Assembly: GCA_947095535.1 (NCBI GenBank)
Contig: OX352774.1
Span: 73,346,416 to 73,410,415 of the forward strand
Length of the DNA: 64,000 nucleotides
Direction of reading: 5' to 3'
From: Poecilobothrus nobilitatus
Lineage: Eukaryota > Arthropoda > Insecta > Diptera > Dolichopodidae
The notes beneath the pieces were generated by a model. That model saw only the letters and a list, made by a program, of their open reading frames with translations. It did not search any database and was not told the DNA's origin. Both the position numbers and the translations under genes were made by a program. Shown in pieces: positions 30,841-42,944 of this stretch (its first letter is position 1; each line of letters opens with the position of its first letter).

Positions 30841-33800
30841 ATATGTTTACTATTTATATTTATAAAAGTACAGCAGCTATTGTTTTCAATATTTTAGTGT
30901 CATAAAGGAAAAAAGTAATTACATTTTAATTAATAGTTTTGTGCTAATTTGATACCCTTTTAAAACGTATTAACTTTTAAATTTATTTGATTTAAAAAAT
31001 AATGTACATATATGTATTATATCAAACAATCAATTCCTTTTACCAAAAATGCTAATATATTAAATAATTCAATTAAATTTATTTTAAACCATATTATTAT
31101 AATATTTTTTATATAATTTTAAATTTAATATACTTTTTTTTTAAAGGGAGATGCAAATCAAGGGATTTAGAAAATTTAAAGGCATCCAAAATACCCCCTT
31201 GGTAGTGTTATAGATTCTTACTTAGGACTAAACTTACCTTTTCCTTTAGTCAATATAGTGGGATAAAACTCCTAACTGCAAATGCTGTATATTGGCTAAG
31301 AAGTAGAGATTGGAATATTATTATATTAGTAATCTCTTATTTTTAAACAGCAAAGATCATATACAGGATGTTCGAAAATTGTTTATAAGATATTTATAAG
31401 ATATCCATTTTTTTAATTTGTTTTACTGTGAATGTTGCATAAAATATTATATACATTTTAATAAAGTCTCAATTAGTAGAAAGATCTAAGTTATTTCTCC
31501 TTCCTTTCATTATTTCTAATAAGTTTTTCCCCTCCTAGTGTTAGTAAAATCTAGAAAACAATTTAATTATTCACACTTAATTTAATGCGGGTAATATTTT
31601 TTTTAATATTTCAAATGTATCTGAACATGATACAACATTGCATGCAATATTTTAATAACACCTAATGACAATTTACAGTAAAAAACTGTGTTGTAAAGTA
31701 TATTGAAAAATTAACGAGTACTATCGAAGTGAAATATCGAAAAGAATTGGTGGGATGTAATAGAAAATTATTCTCTGATGCATTTTAAGGTAAACGAAAG
31801 CTTCTGATAGATTTTTAGCTTCCATACGTTAGTTAAAAAAAAAAAAAATTATAAATTATTGATTTAAATGTGTCAAAAGGAATTATTGTTGTTGCAAAAA
31901 ATTAATTCGCTTGATTGCTAAAGTCAAAAAAGTTAAAAGAAAGAAATAACTCCTATGGATTTTTGTGACGAAAAGCATTCTCTGCGAACTTTGTGCAAAA
32001 TTTTGAAAAATTTGATAGAACTGACTGACCTGATAGAATTATTAACTAAACTGACCTGACCATTATAACTAAAATGGGACGGTAAGAATGCCCTTAAATT
32101 TTTTTTTTTCTGATGGATTCTGAAATAAGAAATTTTTTTGAAAAGGGATCTTAATTTTGTATAGATGACAAAAATTAATGACTGATGATTTAATTTGCCA
32201 GTACTATTCAAACAAATTAAAGTGTAAATTTTAATTTCTATTTGAAAATGGAAATTCTGTTACAAAAAAAAACTTCCCTTTTTTATATCTTAAGAAAATA
32301 TTAAAAAAAAAAGGAATTCTGTAAATTTTGTTGACATAAAAAACTCGGAACTTTTAATTCCACAAAATCGGAAATATTCACTGTTGAGGTGAATGAAAAA
32401 AGAATTTATAAATATTCAATGTAACAATAATTTTTCCATATTTTAAAAGAACCATAAAACTTTTTTATTTTTATTTTAAAAAACGAAATTTGTTTTTTTT
32501 TTTTATTATTATTTTGTTGTTTTAACATTAATAATATCAGAAAAATTTTTTTTGATTGAAACTTTTTTAATATGACGTTTTTTAATATTTGTGGTAAAAG
32601 AGGAATGGTTGACTTTAACTATATGTTGTATACTCGTATTATATTTGGGAATAAGTTGTACAAAAAGTTTTTTTTTTTTTTGTATTCAAATATTTCATAT
32701 AATTCAAAAAAAAAAAAAAAAATGCCGGATGTGGGGAAAACTTTTAAATTTTATATAAAAAAAGAATTATTTTTTATTTCGCAAAAAAGAAACTAGACAA
32801 CCACTTAATATTTAATTTAAACATTTGAAAATTATTATGAAATTTGAATTTATCAGAAATGAATTATTTAAATACGTAAAATTTGACAAGGACAAAAACA
32901 AACATGTCTGGTTTCAATTGTCCAAAGGGAATTGAGAGTAAAATTTAATATTTTTTTTTGTTGTTGTTTTTTTTTTAAATTTATATATGTCAGAAAAACT
33001 TTTGTTTGAAATACAAAGAAGTCATTTAATATTATTTTAACTTGGGAGTTTTTTTATGTTTTTATAGCAATACCTGGCAATACTTTAATAAATTAATATA
33101 TATATAGAAGCTAAAAAAGTGAAATTTTAACAACTCGTTTTCGTTGGTTAAAATCAAAACATAAAAAATGGGTATAAAGAATAACTACGGATAAATAGAA
33201 TTATATACTCTTAAAGGGTGTCATATTTGGCATGAAGTAAATCTTTCAAATACCATATGATAATTCTTGCGTTATTAATAATTCTAAAAGACTATTATCA
33301 GACTACTATCAGTTATTATCTTAAACCTATTTATGCGGAGAAAATTTTTTTTTAACCCAAGAAAAGATACGTTTTTAAAAGAACTTACAAAAGATGATTT
33401 TTTTTAGAAATAAAATTTTCTTCTTAAAACATTTTTTTTTTCATGAACATTTTTTTTTTGTTTCAATTATTTTTTTTTTGTTTTATAAAAGGTAGACAGA
33501 AATTTAGAGATATAACAATGCAGTATACAAAACAAAAAGTATTTAAAGGAGTATTTTATTATGTAGGTACAGATTTTGATTGTTTTTTTTTTTTTTACTT
33601 AAATTTAGATTTTTTATTCACTGTTTTAACGTTTGACCAGGTTTGACGGAACCAACGTAGAAAAAACATAAAAAAACTTAAGTTTAAATATTTGCCGATT
33701 AATTTTTTGACTTTAGTTCCTTCCATATATTTTCTATTTTAGTTCATACGACCTAAGTATGAAAATTATAAATGTATTAAAATAGAAAAAACATTTTTCG

Positions 33801-34392
33801 CCTTTAATTAATTTTCTTCAATAAATTACATTATTAATAATATTAAGTAAATCTGAATGCTCGGACAAATTATTTACTGTCGCGTTTCGTATTGAAAAGA
33901 TAATCTTATAATATGGAAACAAAGCATATGATCTTATATGGAAACAAAGTATAGATGCTATTAGGACGCTATCTACAGTTATATTTTAATTTACTTTTAA
34001 TATTTGATTATAATAAGAGTATTTAAAATGAATATTTTAATTAAATAAGACGAGCGCGAATATGTTTATGTGAGAATGTGAATAAGGAGGGATTTAAGTG
34101 TTGGTTACAAAATCAGGATTATACGTTTTTCCAGAATTTGTATATAATCTTTTTGTAACAAAATTCTAAAATGGCTCCTTATGTTTTTGATGTAATAGGG
34201 GTCGGTTCTGTGGTGGGACATAACTGATTTTTAGTATTTTTGTTTTAAGTTTATATGAATTAATTTTGTTAAAAATGATCAAGTCTTATTTTGTTAAAGG
34301 AATGGAAAGAAAATACTTTTAATCCGTTTGTAATTTTCTATTTACGCAGACTCTTATGCTCAGTTTCGTATAAATATTCTGATTTTCTCCCA
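30841..34392. other. Long A+T-rich stretch without recognised gene
   Basis: Homopolymer-rich (A and T runs near 31835, 32500, 32660, 32710, 33430, 33580). The frames at 31933-32211 (minus), 32572-32796 and 33443-33646 contain poly-Phe or poly-Lys from these runs and no domains. A near-tandem duplication of about 27 bp around ATATGGAAACAAAG lies at 33900-33955. Confidence 0.5.
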
Positions 34393-34440
34393 AATGGTCA
34401 CAATGGTCAAACATGTTTATGTTTGACCATTGTGACCATT
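34393..34440. repeat. Perfect 22-bp palindrome with 4-base loop
   Basis: The arm AATGGTCACAATGGTCAAAC+AT (34393-34414) is the exact reverse complement of 34419-34440, with loop GTTT. Each arm also holds two copies of ATGGTCA in tandem, and a further GACCATTTAACCATT follows. The 61-codon plus frame 34291-34476 reads through it. Confidence 0.9.
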
Positions 34441-35677
34441 GACCATTTAACCATTCTGAAAAATTTGATATACTGAAAATTATGAATGAATTGATAATTT
34501 TATTGTAGTTTTTTGGACGCCATTTTTTTTTTTAACATCAATTTAATTTTCATAATTATCACATTTTCAACAATTTAGCAAATTTTGGAATGTTTTAGAT
34601 TTTTGCATAACATTCAGGATTTGAAAAAAATTAAACAAAAAATGTTGTATTTCTTTTATTTTTTGTGTATCAATTTAAATCAGTATTATTTGAATATCTG
34701 AAGGTTTATTTTTTCCATTTCTGGAAATTACCTAAGAGTTGCAAATAAATAAGTAAAATTATTATAAATGAGTAGCATTAGTAGGTATAAACGGTTATAA
34801 TATATGATTTAATTCGTTGAGAAAACAAATAAATAGCTATGGTTTTTTATGACGAATAAAGAAAAAAAAAGAAGATCCTAATTTTTTTTTAAATATAGAT
34901 AATTCCATTTGAATACCGGATTCCTAGGTATTCATGGGGATTACCTTTCTTTAGTAGGTAATATTTTAAATTACATTAAAGTGATTATTGAATATTTATT
35001 TTAATGCATTTATACAAATATCTTTTTCTATAAATATAAAAAAAAAATTAAAACTACATTAAAAATAAAAAAAAATTCAAGAATATAAAAATACATTAAA
35101 ATTATTTAACAAATATTTAACAGAATAAGATACAATAATAAATAATTTACTGATAAATTTAATTTAATAGCAAATGCTTTTAAATGTAATTTTGCTGAAT
35201 TAAAATGAACAGATGTGGTACATGTGGTATAATTTAAAATTTTATCTTTTTTTTTTTATTTAAGTTTTATATTAATTTTCTTTTCAATTCTAATTCTTCT
35301 TCCCATACACTATTGTAGGTGTTGAGACATTTCTTAAAAGTTAAAAGTTTTTTATTATCTGCCTTTGTTAAGATTAAATAAAGAAATGTCTATTACCTTC
35401 TTAATATTGTAGTTCTTATGGTAATTCTCTAAATAAAATTTATTTGTAATTTGATAAACACTTTATAGAGTTTTAATTGTTTTTATTATTCGGATTTCGC
35501 TTCAAATTACAATTTTTAAGAATTTAGTCATGGGAATCACTTACAAATTAATGAAAAAATTAAATGCAAAATATATAGTTTGTCCCAAATACTGCTTTCA
35601 AACATTAATTTTTTTTTTTAAATTCTTCAACTTTGATATTTATACAAATATTTTAATTAAAAGCTTAATTGTTGGTA
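34441..35677. other. A+T-rich sequence, nothing recognised
   Basis: A+T-rich with A and T runs. No recognisable frame or repeat. Confidence 0.5.
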
Positions 35678-35792
35678 GTATACATTATTCTTGGAAAAAA
35701 AAATCTTTTTATTATCCGCCTTTCTTTTCCGTCAATCTTTTCATTATCCGTATACATTATTCTTGGAAGAAAAATCTTTTCATCTTTTAAAA
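35678..35792 (+). repeat. 72-bp tandem duplication
   Basis: GTATACATTATTCTTGGAA starts at 35678 and again at 35750 and is followed both times by AAAAATCTTTT. A related ATCTTTTCATTATCCG versus CTTTTTATTATCCGCC pair lies between. The 86-codon frame 35530-35790 therefore repeats HYSWKK; this comes from the duplication and is not a protein repeat family I know. Confidence 0.7.
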
Positions 35793-36489
35793 TACGATAT
35801 CCCATGAGAAAAGTAAATTTATATGCATGATTATGATTTTTATTTTAAGTGACCTTACCATTAAATCATACTTAAAATATCGTAAATATTTGAGCTAGCT
35901 TATAAAATTAAACTAAATTTCATTGATAATGCATTTTTTTTTATCATCTTGTTGAGTTTATTTCAAATAAATATATTACAAAAATAGCAAATATAATATA
36001 AAAACCATACATATTAAATGTGGAACTATGGAAATAGTTATTATACTTATTATTTTAATCATAATTTACTATTTTTATTACTTTACAACAATACACCATT
36101 TATTTTTTGATCCTTACTATAATTTATCTTAAGGATACAAAATACATTTATTGGTTCTTCAATCAGAAAATTTTACCAACATGGAATAAACCAGAGAGAA
36201 AGAAAGATAGAGAGAAAAAAAAATTTCAATATTATTAAAATCATAACCGCAAGATCAAAATATAATTTAAAAAAAAATTGTTATCACTCATGTATGAGTT
36301 TTCCAGTCATTCTTAAACCACTTAAAAAAATATATTATTCTGTAGAAAAATATTTTGCAGATAAAACAAAAATATTTTGCATTTTAAAGTTATTTAAATA
36401 TTAGTAGATCGGTTTTCCTTTTATAACATATTGCGGTACCCCTAAAAGTATGCAATCGTTTTTTTTTTTTTGTTTCTCCTTTAATTTCC
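35793..36489. other. A+T-rich sequence, nothing recognised
   Basis: Plain A+T-rich DNA. No frame or repeat recognised. Confidence 0.5.
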
Positions 36490-36503
36490 TATAAGAAGTA
36501 TAG

Positions 36504-36796
36504 GGGGCTTCCGTAGCCTAGTGGGTAGGCGTGTGGCGTACTAACCGAAGGAGTGTGGGTTCGATCCCTGCACAGGTTGTAAGTGTTTTTTTTCTTTACA
36601 TACCCCCCTTACGACCAAATATAATGTAAATATACAGTATATAATATAAACAAAATAAATAATATTAGTATATAATTTAATAATAGTATAAAAACCTATA
36701 ATGGCCTTTAGTAGCCGATGGTTCAATAATATTGCATTACATTTATGTATGTAATTATTATTTATGTATTAATAAATAAATAAATAAATAAATAAA
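36504..36796 (+). mobile_element. SINE with tRNA-like head and intact target-site duplication
   Basis: The head (36504-36580) has an A-box-like CCGTAGCCTAGTGGGTAGGC and a B box GGGTTCGATCCC. The body (36580-36735) contains CCCCCCTTACGACC, AAATATAATGTAAATATACA and TATAATGGCCTTTAGTAGCC. The 3' tail is TAAATAAATAAA repeats (36766-36796). A perfect 14-bp duplication TATAAGAAGTATAG flanks it at 36490-36503 and 36797-36810. That is the signature of target-primed insertion by borrowed LINE machinery and argues for a fairly recent event. Related copies are at 36960 and, reversed, 41775-42055. The 61-codon minus frame 36541-36726 is a by-product. Confidence 0.88.
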
Positions 36797-36959
36797 TATA
36801 AGAAGTATAGAGCTAGTGATTATATGTAATTTATTATTCATATTTAACTTAGCTTCAGTTTTTAAAAGCAGTAGTTTCATTAAGCGGTTGATTATTCGAA
36901 TGTAGAGCAATATTAGTAATATATTATTCTGCGTTATATATGTGAAAAAATATGTTTTT

Positions 36960-37255
36960 AGGGGGCAGTGGTGGCCGAGTGAAAAAGTGCGTAGCTTATA
37001 ACCAAGAAAATGTGAGTTTAAATCCTGTACAGTTAGAATATCTTTTTAATAAATTGAAAACAAACCCCCTTTGCTAACAAAATATAATGTAAACCTATAA
37101 TAAGTATATAATATAAACAAAGTAAATTATATTACAATTAAAATGAATAATTTATTTTTTAAGCTATAATGGCCTTAGCATATGGTTAAGTAAAAATTGT
37201 ATTGTATATATGACTAATTGTAATACTAATATAAATAAATATAAATAAGAAAATG
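36960..37255 (+). mobile_element. SINE, second copy of the same family
   Basis: Starts GGGGGCAGTGGTGGCCGAGT, has a decayed B box (GAGTTTAAATCC), and then a body matching the upstream copy: ACCCCCTTTGCTAACAAAAT, AATATAATGTAAACCTATAA, AGCTATAATGGCCTTAGC. The tail is ATAAATAAATATAAATAAG. Flanking TGAAAAAATATG (left) and TGAAAAAACATT (right) may be an eroded duplication. It lies 150 bp after the first copy. Confidence 0.75.
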
Positions 37256-38810
37256 AATGAAAAAACATTTATAATTTGTTTTCAAAAATTGTGTTTGGTG
37301 ATGAAAATAATTCTAAAGTTATTTTCTTTTTGTTATTTGAATAAAAATAAGCGGTTTCAATATTAAATTCAAATTAGTACTATTTTTTTAAAACATTTGT
37401 TACTTTTATTCCATAAATATTTTAGTAAAATAATGATAAACGTTTTTAGGAACTTGTATTTTAAATAGAATCCTAAATTAATTTGGATGAAGTTCTATAC
37501 AACTATATATGCACAGAAAAGCAGATAATTGACAGAATTTCTGCTTATGATTTGATAAAATTGTTCATTTTCACTATCTCTTAGTAATACCATATTAAAC
37601 AAAATACAAATGCAAGTTGTAGTAATAAAATTTCACTTATTAGTACTTTTTCTTTTGTATTTAGTTTTCGTATTGAAAATGAAAAAAATAAAAAAATAAA
37701 AATAAACTAAAAATCTTTTTCCCCACTATAATCCTAAGGGATAAATAAAGTAATTTCAATGTTTTTATTCTGACCTCAGCAAAAAGATAATGTAAAAATA
37801 TGTACGTAATAAGTGCTCTTAGACGTTCATTTGAGGATTCTATGGAACATTTATAAGCTTTTTTTCTTTATAAAGAAGAATGCTCTTTTATCTTACCGAT
37901 ATGAATTCAGTGTAATACTTAAAGTTGTTATGGCAGTAATAAAATTTTTATTGAAAAATAACATTTGCCTTTCATAATTTTCTTTGAATTTATTAAAGAA
38001 GACCCAAACATTTTTTTTTATTTCTGTTTTTTTTTTTTTATTTCTGCATTTTATTCGCTAAAAGTTACTTTGATGTAAATTTGAGAATTTTAAGAATATT
38101 TAGAAATGTAGGCGGTTATTATAATTTACTTCAAATTATACTTTAAGGCTATTTTTTGCCCTTTTCTTAATATTTTAAGAAATTAAGTAAATAAAAATTA
38201 ATTGACTTTTACAAGATTCAGTGAGTAAGAAAGAAGGTGATGATTTGAGAAATCTATGGTATTGATATGAATCTGATTGTTTAAGATAATGGAATAAAAA
38301 TACATCACTGGTATTCATATTTGCAAAGAATGAACAATTTAAAAAATTTAAATTCCTTGATGTGAATTGTATAAAAATATAAAATTTTATTTTTAGAACT
38401 ATTAAATTTTTAAAATAAATTTAATATTTTTTTAATTGTAATTTAATTGCAACGATCTTTTATTTCTCTTTAGTTAATCAGTAAATTCGTTTAAATAAAG
38501 AAATTCGTTTTCAAAAAAAGAAGTTAACAATGGAAATAATTTATATTTAATCTGCCAAATCTATACTGATTAGATGAACTAAAAAAAATTTAAAATGAAA
38601 ATTAAATAGAGGATTTACGAACAACAACGATTCTAAAATTTAACCAATTGAAGTTTTAATCGATCTTTAAATTCTATAGAGTCTTACAAATAGAAAAATA
38701 ATTTATATCTGTAAACCTTAAACCTATTTTTACTCTATGAGTATAAACTATAGAAGAATCTTCACTTACTCCAAACAGTACAATAGTTCCAAAGATCTCC
38801 AAAACTATTG
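37256..38810. other. A+T-rich sequence without recognised gene
   Basis: Homopolymer runs near 38010-38040. No recognisable coding frame. The minus frame 38674-38862 ends in the following tandem repeat. Confidence 0.5.
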
Positions 38811-39210
38811 TTTGATCAAAAAGTGAGGTGGTTTTTAAAGTCCCATACATTGATAGAGCCATCCGTGCTCGTACGACTCTTATTTATTGTCCTGTAAAAA
38901 AAATATAATAATTAAGTTGATAAGAATTGAATGATTATTTGGTCAAAAAGTGAGGTGGTATTTTGTAAATTAAAGCCCCGTACGTTGATAGAGGAACAGT
39001 GCCCGTACCCCTCCTTTTTATTACCTTTCGATTATTTTTCTCTATCCCTAAAAAAAAATATGTATTAATTATTTTGATAAGAATTGAATCATTGTTTGAC
39101 CCAAAAGTGAGGTGATATTTAGTGAGTTAAAGTCCCATATGTTGATAGAGGAATGGTGTTCGTACCCCTCTTCTTTTTGTCTTTCGATGATTCTTCCCTA
39201 TACGGTGACA
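38811..39210 (+). repeat. Three-unit tandem repeat, period about 127-157 bp
   Basis: The anchor AAGTGAGGTG occurs at 38821, 38948 and 39105. Each unit continues with AAAGTCCC(A/G)TA(C/T)(A/G)TTGATAGAG, a GTGC(C/T)CGTAC-type stretch, a T/C-rich run, and AATTAT(T)TTGATAAGAATTGAAT before the next anchor. The units are clearly diverged, so the array is old. G+C is higher than in the flanks. Confidence 0.8.
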
Positions 39211-41305
39211 AAAAATTTTTACCATTTTAAGCGAGGCATATTACTTAAAGTCCAATTTGACAATTTTGTATTTGTCTATTAATAAATACCACAATTTTAT
39301 ATAACGTTAATTTCGCTATCAAATTGCCAATTACGTCTCTGCATTTTCTTTCCGTTAATTATTTTTTGCTCTTCATCTTCCTATTCAACTAGTTGGTATT
39401 GGATTTGTTTTTTTTCCTTGTGTACAAACTCTGTAAATGCAACCATATGAAATTAAAATTTAGTTGAAAAAAAAATTCTTATTAAAAGAAGCATGCATAC
39501 TCTCTCTTATTTGAAGACAGAACTGCTCATGCGTTTAAAAGAAATTTAAGAGAAAAGTTAATATATTTTGAATATAAACAACTATATTTTGTATAAAATC
39601 AAATGTCACTATACATTTGTTTAATGTTTATTTAATATTGCATTTATTTGAAACTAGTATATGATGGGAAGAGAGAATTTAACGGTTTTTATTACTGTTT
39701 AAAAATATTCGACTTCTAAAAGAAATTTGTATGTGTTAGAGCATACAATATGGCGATTTCATCTGTATAGTAGAAATAATTGGATTTGTTTGACAAAAAA
39801 ATCTGTATAGATTTTATAAACATATATATTATAAATAGTACATATATATATATATATATATTATTTATAAATAGTACATAAAAGAAAAGAGAAAACTTGT
39901 AGAGAATTAATAAAATAATGAAAATGATTGCAGATTTTTTTTTTGATATTTTTTGTACTTTCTCTTTTACTTTATATTTCATATTATTTTGATATATCAG
40001 CTGATTTATTGTATTGTTGATTAAAAACAAATACAATCAAACCTTATAAAGAAAAATAATGGTGGAATTCATATATTTTATTCATTATTTACCGATTATA
40101 ATAAAATAAGTTTTTTTTTTTTTCAGTTATCGTTTGGGGGCGTAAAAGTATGCCCGCAAAATTTGTAATCGCATTCTAGCTTTTCAATATATTTAGTTTA
40201 ATTTTTAATATATTGAGTATTTATTTATGGTGTTACGTATACGATTTAATTTATTTAAATGCAATTATTTTTCGGTTTCCATATTAAAATGAAGAAAACG
40301 GTTATATTAATTAAATTAATTAAATTTTAAAAAGTGATTTAAAAAATTCATTAATTGTTTAGTAAAACAATATGATGAAGATAATATTCAAAATTAATTA
40401 AAAAGATTTTTTATTATTAAATATTTGATCTATTCGTTTTTTATTCAATTAAATTAAATGATTAAAATAATTTTAAAATAAATTTTGATAAAACTGAAGC
40501 AGATTGATTTATCATGCTCTAATAAAATTATAGAACAATAAATTGTGTATTGTAAAAAAAAAAATTAAATGGTTTCTAAAAAATGAACAAAAATAAAGAA
40601 AATTATAAGAAGTTCTTTTCGAAAATAAAATAAAAATAAAAATTTTTAAAGATTCTGCTTTTCGAAATTATAAGGAGTATAAATTATTCAATGATGATTA
40701 AATGGAAATAGTTAGAATAGCCAAAGTTAATGAATAACCAATACAGTCATCCCAATACCAATAGAGTGTTGTACAGATAATAAATTTTTAACATTAAAAA
40801 AAATTATAGTTTATATTATTAAATCATTTTTTTTAAATAAAAATATTTTTAAAAAAAATGTTTGGTTTCATTTAGTAATTAATTTATTTAACATTCAATT
40901 TAGTCACTAATCCAATATAGTTTTTATTTCAAAATAAATTTTTACGACATTTTCTTTTTGTTTTGAATTTTATTTATAAACATTGGTATATTGACATTAA
41001 AAATTCAATAAGCTTAGCAAAATGAACAGAAGAAATAATATATCACAAATGTAAGGCAATTATTTTTATATAAGGTTTAAAACACAATTTCAAAGTGATT
41101 TGAGTGGAACATTATGAATTTTAGATTTTTATAGACTTTTAGTTTTGATAAAATCCATAACTTTTAGCATATTTTTTTATTTGATAAGGGACATAACTTC
41201 ACAATTTATTTGGAATTTGAATTTTATGCATTAAATAAACATACATATATAGCCAAAGTTATCTAAGACTGATAAAAGACTGACTAAACTAGACTGATAA
41301 AAGAC
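39211..41305. other. A+T-rich sequence with (TA)n
   Basis: A (TA)n run lies at about 39842-39861, flanked by two copies of TTATAAATAGTACAT. The 106-codon minus frame 39716-40036 reads through this microsatellite and has no domain. ATTAATTAAATTAATTAAAT occurs at about 40310. Confidence 0.5.
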
Positions 41306-41309
41306 TGAT

Positions 41310-41565
41310 AAAACTAACTCCATTGGATCTTGCTTGTCAGGCGAGCCAATGCCTCTTAATAATGGGATGATAGTTCCCTGATTAAGTGCCCTCACTTCGA
41401 AGAGATCTTCCCTGTCACCCTTAACCAAGGCTGTTTTTCGAATTTCAATTTCAGCCATTGGCAAAGTATATGTAGTACTGTGTCTACCTCCTCCAGAAAT
41501 TTCTACACATTTCTGTGTTGCCTAGCTGCATATTCTATAAATGTGTGCCTTTCATTTCAAATGTC
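41310..41565 (-). pseudogene. Decayed LINE ORF2 C-terminal cysteine-histidine domain
   Basis: On the minus strand, MKGTHL-stop-NMQLGNTEMCR (from 41555) runs to the first cysteine (41505-41507). After a one-base shift the next frame gives LEEVDTVLHILCQWLKLKFE (from 41496) and then QPWLRVTGKISS. Combined, this follows the family pattern of R1/jockey-group LINE proteins: a (T/G)H..LR.HL..(M/I)G block, a CRFCxEEExTxxHxxxxC knuckle, and a basic tail. The shift removes the second cysteine, and stops interrupt both parts. A 77-codon frame at 41231-41464 overlaps it in the wrong frame and is not the real product. Short CAGTCTTTTAT repeats follow at 41267-41320. The domain is the same as at 47601-47888, from another element lineage. 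Confidence 0.75.
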
Positions 41566-41774
41566 AGATGTAATATCAGATTCCGGAGTCTGAAATATAT
41601 CTACTTATTTACAGCCTACTTATTTTTTTTATTTTATTGGGCTTGACCCAATTTTTTGCCGTTTGATTTAATAAATATTTTCATACATTTCCTAAATAAA
41701 ATTAAAGAATATTTCATTATTGTTGTTTTAATGTATATGATTTCATTTGTTTTAACTAACTAATAACTATACTT

Positions 41775-42055
41775 AATTTATTTATTTATATTAATATTAC
41801 AAATCATATGGGATATTGCAATATTACAAATCCATCGGCTACTAAAGCCATTACAGGTCGACTATTATTATTAAATTATACATTAAAATTATTTATTTGG
41901 TTTATATTATACTTTATATATTTACACTATATTTAGTAGCAAGGAATATTTGTTTTCAATTAATAAAACTTCCTATGCGCAGAATTTGAACCCGCACTCC
42001 CTCGGTTAATAAGCCATGTGCTTAACCATTAGGCTACCGAATCAGCGTAGTTAAC
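41775..42055 (-). mobile_element. SINE, third copy of the tRNA-headed family
   Basis: The minus strand reads from about 42053: GGTAGCCTAATGGTTAAGCA (A-box region), AACCGAGGGAGTGCGGG and TTCAAATTC (B box, 41984-41993). The body has ATATAGTGTAAATATATAAA and TGTAATGGCTTTAGTAGCC (41829-41860), then a tail of TAAATAAATAAA type near 41775-41790. Body and order match 36504-36796. I could not find a convincing target-site duplication. Confidence 0.75.
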
Positions 42056-42059
42056 AGTA

Positions 42060-42940
42060 TTTAGTTTTGTTTAGAATAAGATAAGAAAAAATTATATTTA
42101 AATGCAGAAATAAAACTATTTAAAAAAAAAAAAAAAACAAAAAAAAAATGCATATTTTTAGGGGTTTACTACTACTATTATTCTAAAAGAGTCATGATCA
42201 TAAAGACAAATTAATCTGCTATAAAAACGATATTAATTCTGCTTGCTTGCAAATTAAAAAAAATATATAATTTAATTCTTTTTATTAAAATTTTTTGATT
42301 TAATTAAAATTCTGGTTATAATAATTTTCCAAAATCATTAACTTTTTATAAAATTAAAAGTAGAATGAAAATAAAACAACAATTTCACAATTAATTATTT
42401 CTACTTTTTTAATAGAATCTTTTTCTTTTTAAAACTTACAATTAAATTAATTTTATTATTTCATATCAAAATTCATTCATTTAAAATTTTTCCCTTGCAT
42501 TTTAATGTTACTTTCATAATAATGCTCTTATTTTACAAATTGTTAAAATTAAACCGCTTACAAAATTTGTTATTATTATTGTTGGTTAAATTAAACAACA
42601 ATTATTATCGCTTTAAAAATTGAAGAAAATGTAATTATAGTATTTTGTAGGAAGCTTTAACAAAAACAAAAAAGATATAATACTTAAATTCAGAAAATTT
42701 GTAAGGATGTTTTGTAATTACAATAGGAAAGTATCCTTTTTTTTTGGTTTTTAATACTTTTAAATAATAAATATTAACTGAAAGAGGTTTTGGTGAACTT
42801 AAGGTTCATTATATTTTCTTTTTAAATTTTTAAATATTTTCAAATACCAATTGGCCAGGTAAAATGTAGGATTTTGTTAAGACTTAAGTGATACAAGAGT
42901 ATCCAGGTCAACATTTCTTCTTGTGCTCTTTTCAAGTTAT
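42060..42940. other. A+T-rich sequence, nothing recognised
   Basis: An A-run rich start (42120-42150) and plain A+T-rich DNA. No gene recognised. Confidence 0.5.
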
Positions 42941-42944
42941 ATAA

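Noticed and set aside
39716..40036. 106-codon minus frame with a YIYIYIYV stretch
   Set aside because: The frame stays open because it crosses a (TA)n microsatellite. No domain or conserved motif.
41231..41464. 77-codon minus frame starting MPMAEIEIRKTALVKG
   Set aside because: The same DNA read in the neighbouring frames gives a LINE cysteine-histidine domain in the correct residue order, so this frame is an accidental by-product.
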